A stretch of 5,943 bases of DNA from JASJBU01 sp965372385 (lineage in GTDB: Bacteria; Pseudomonadota; Gammaproteobacteria; Chromatiales; Chromatiaceae). Positions 5,024 to 5,943 of this stretch are shown here, piece by piece (position 1 is the first letter of the stretch; each line of letters opens with the position of its first letter). The position numbers and the translations under genes were made by a program. The notes below the pieces were generated by a model. The model searched no databases. It was not told the DNA's origin and saw only the letters and a list, made by a program, of their open reading frames with translations. The stretch is taken from NCBI GenBank assembly GCA_965372385.1, contig CBDVCD010000228.1:1-5943 (forward strand), in the 5' to 3' direction.

Positions 5024-5809
5024 CTAGAATTTTTCTTTGTATACGATTTCAGAAAAGCTACTCTCAAGCCCATCCACATCATAAGCGGTCACTCCAAAAT
5101 AGTATCCACCCTGAGTAAGGTCCGTGATGAGGTAATCCGTAGCTAACCCATCCTTTAGATCAACGTGTTGGGTCATATCATCAGGGGTGTTTCCGTAATA
5201 AATTCGATAACCGCCGATATCGGTGGGTGCCAAGACGGTTCCATCAGTACGGGTAATTGGTGTAGTCCAGGACAAACTAAATAGAACCAGTATGTCTGGT
5301 TCTGTAATTTCCACTACCTCATCGACGTTGATGATATCGATAGTTACGGCCGCACTGTCGGTATTAGCACCGTCACTGGCCTGGGCGGTCAGTACATACT
5401 GCTGGGTGGTCTCGTAGTCCAGGTTGCTGTTGTCGGCGATCGTGATCTCACCGGTATTGGTATCGATGGCAAAGATGCCATCGGCATTACCGGCAGTGAT
5501 GCTGTAGCTCAGGGCCTGACCATCCAAATCGGTATCGTTGCCGGTATTGGCATCGTTGAGGTTGGTCACGACCGTGCTGTTGACCGCATCTTCGGCCACT
5601 GAGGTGATCAGGTCATTGAGAAGCGGCACATTTACGCCGGGCTCTGAAACGGGTTCTTCTTCTCCACAATAATAAGGGGAATCTGGATTTACTTCGGTAC
5701 AATCCAAATCGGTTTTTGAACCTTCTGCAAAGGCTGAATTGGGAGAAACAAATACCGCGGAGATACAAGCAAACGTAGCAATAACCAGGTTTGATAATGA
5801 TCTTTTCAT
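5024..5809 (-). CDS. Secreted protein with cadherin-like and fibronectin type III domains
   Basis: I start it at the ATG at 5807-5809 because the protein then begins with a clear signal peptide: MKRS, a hydrophobic stretch NLVIATFACISAVFV, and a signal peptidase I site AFA|EG after residue 28. A longer frame from 5917 would put 36 unlikely residues before it. The mature part of about 233 aa has an acidic linker with two Cys (37 and 48), a cadherin-like domain (about 71-161: SVAEDAVNSTV, DLDGQALSYSI, FAIDTNTGEITI, LDYETTQQYVLTAQASDG, IINVDE) with acidic motifs expected to bind calcium, and a fibronectin type III domain (about 173-258: SLSWTTP, DIGGYRIYYG, GGYYFGVTAYDVDGLESSFS). It is probably exported and may take part in adhesion or carbohydrate binding; no catalytic or anchor motif is visible. 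The ribosome site is weak. Such modules usually occur in longer chains, so it may be a shortened relative of a large surface protein. Exact function unknown. Confidence 0.85.
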   Translation of the reverse strand: MKRSLSNLVIATFACISAVFVSPNSAFAEGSKTDLDCTEVNPDSPYYCGEEEPVSEPGVNVPLLNDLITSVAEDAVNSTVVTNLNDANTGNDTDLDGQALSYSITAGNADGIFAIDTNTGEITIADNSNLDYETTQQYVLTAQASDGANTDSAAVTIDIINVDEVVEITEPDILVLFSLSWTTPITRTDGTVLAPTDIGGYRIYYGNTPDDMTQHVDLKDGLATDYLITDLTQGGYYFGVTAYDVDGLESSFSEIVYKEKF

Positions 5810-5943
5810 TGAACTATACGCTGCTTGATGTTTTACAAAGTCGTAATAATTGCTTTGACGTGTAATGCTAATGGTAATGGTTTTCCTCTGCACTTGACAA
5901 TTAGCGACCCACGCCACTGTGCGGACTCAATTAAATGAATAAC

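Noticed and set aside
4940..5146. Plus-strand open frame with a Trp-rich hydrophobic segment
   Set aside because: No start signal, and half of it is antisense to the FN3 domain. It is mentioned only as possible debris within the intergenic entry.
5810..5917. N-terminal extension of the cadherin/FN3 protein to 5917
   Set aside because: The extension would bury the signal peptide 36 residues inside the protein. The internal ATG gives a standard signal sequence.

Overview
The window is most likely a chromosomal accessory region of a proteobacterium, probably a gammaproteobacterium. This is inferred from moderate GC content, a REP-like palindrome of the GTTCCCACG...CGTGGGAAC kind that I remember from many proteobacterial genomes, and secreted cadherin/FN3 and FG-GAP modules. 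There is no rRNA or housekeeping gene to fix the taxonomy.

Left part (1-1413). The trailer end of a CRISPR array comes first: five 37-nt repeats and four complete 34-36-nt spacers. The leader and cas genes lie outside the window. One spacer looks like the 5' half of a tRNA gene. The array ends in a repeat whose last 8 nt have decayed. Next come a small hairpin, a long REP-like inverted repeat, and a roughly 150-codon lipoprotein-like gene broken by a +1 frameshift beside a C5 run. A patch of gene debris follows: a coding-like stretch with no start, and an FG-GAP repeat fragment on the opposite strand. An isolated decayed copy of the CRISPR repeat sits at 1292, about 950 bp beyond the array.

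Middle (1414-2897). A complete tyrosine recombinase lies on the minus strand with its full R-K-HxxR-H-Y catalytic set. Upstream of it is a 230-bp intergenic region with a perfect 10-bp inverted repeat, a perfect 12-bp palindrome and an orphan Shine-Dalgarno/ATG, which looks like the cut-off 5' end of another gene.

Right part (2898-5943). The most notable gene is a 647-aa minus-strand protein that joins an N-terminal Clp1/Grc3-like polynucleotide 5'-kinase P-loop domain to a C-terminal RNase Z-type metallo-beta-lactamase domain with all the metal-binding and catalytic motifs. One polypeptide would carry both an RNA 5'-end kinase and a 3'-processing endonuclease. Upstream of it is a secreted 261-aa protein with a cadherin-like and a fibronectin type III domain.

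The three intact genes are all on the minus strand, but they are separated by 180-230 bp and look independently expressed. The array, recombinase, REP element and gene fragments suggest a recombination-prone island. Any functional link between the kinase-RNase Z fusion and the CRISPR locus is conjecture from proximity only.
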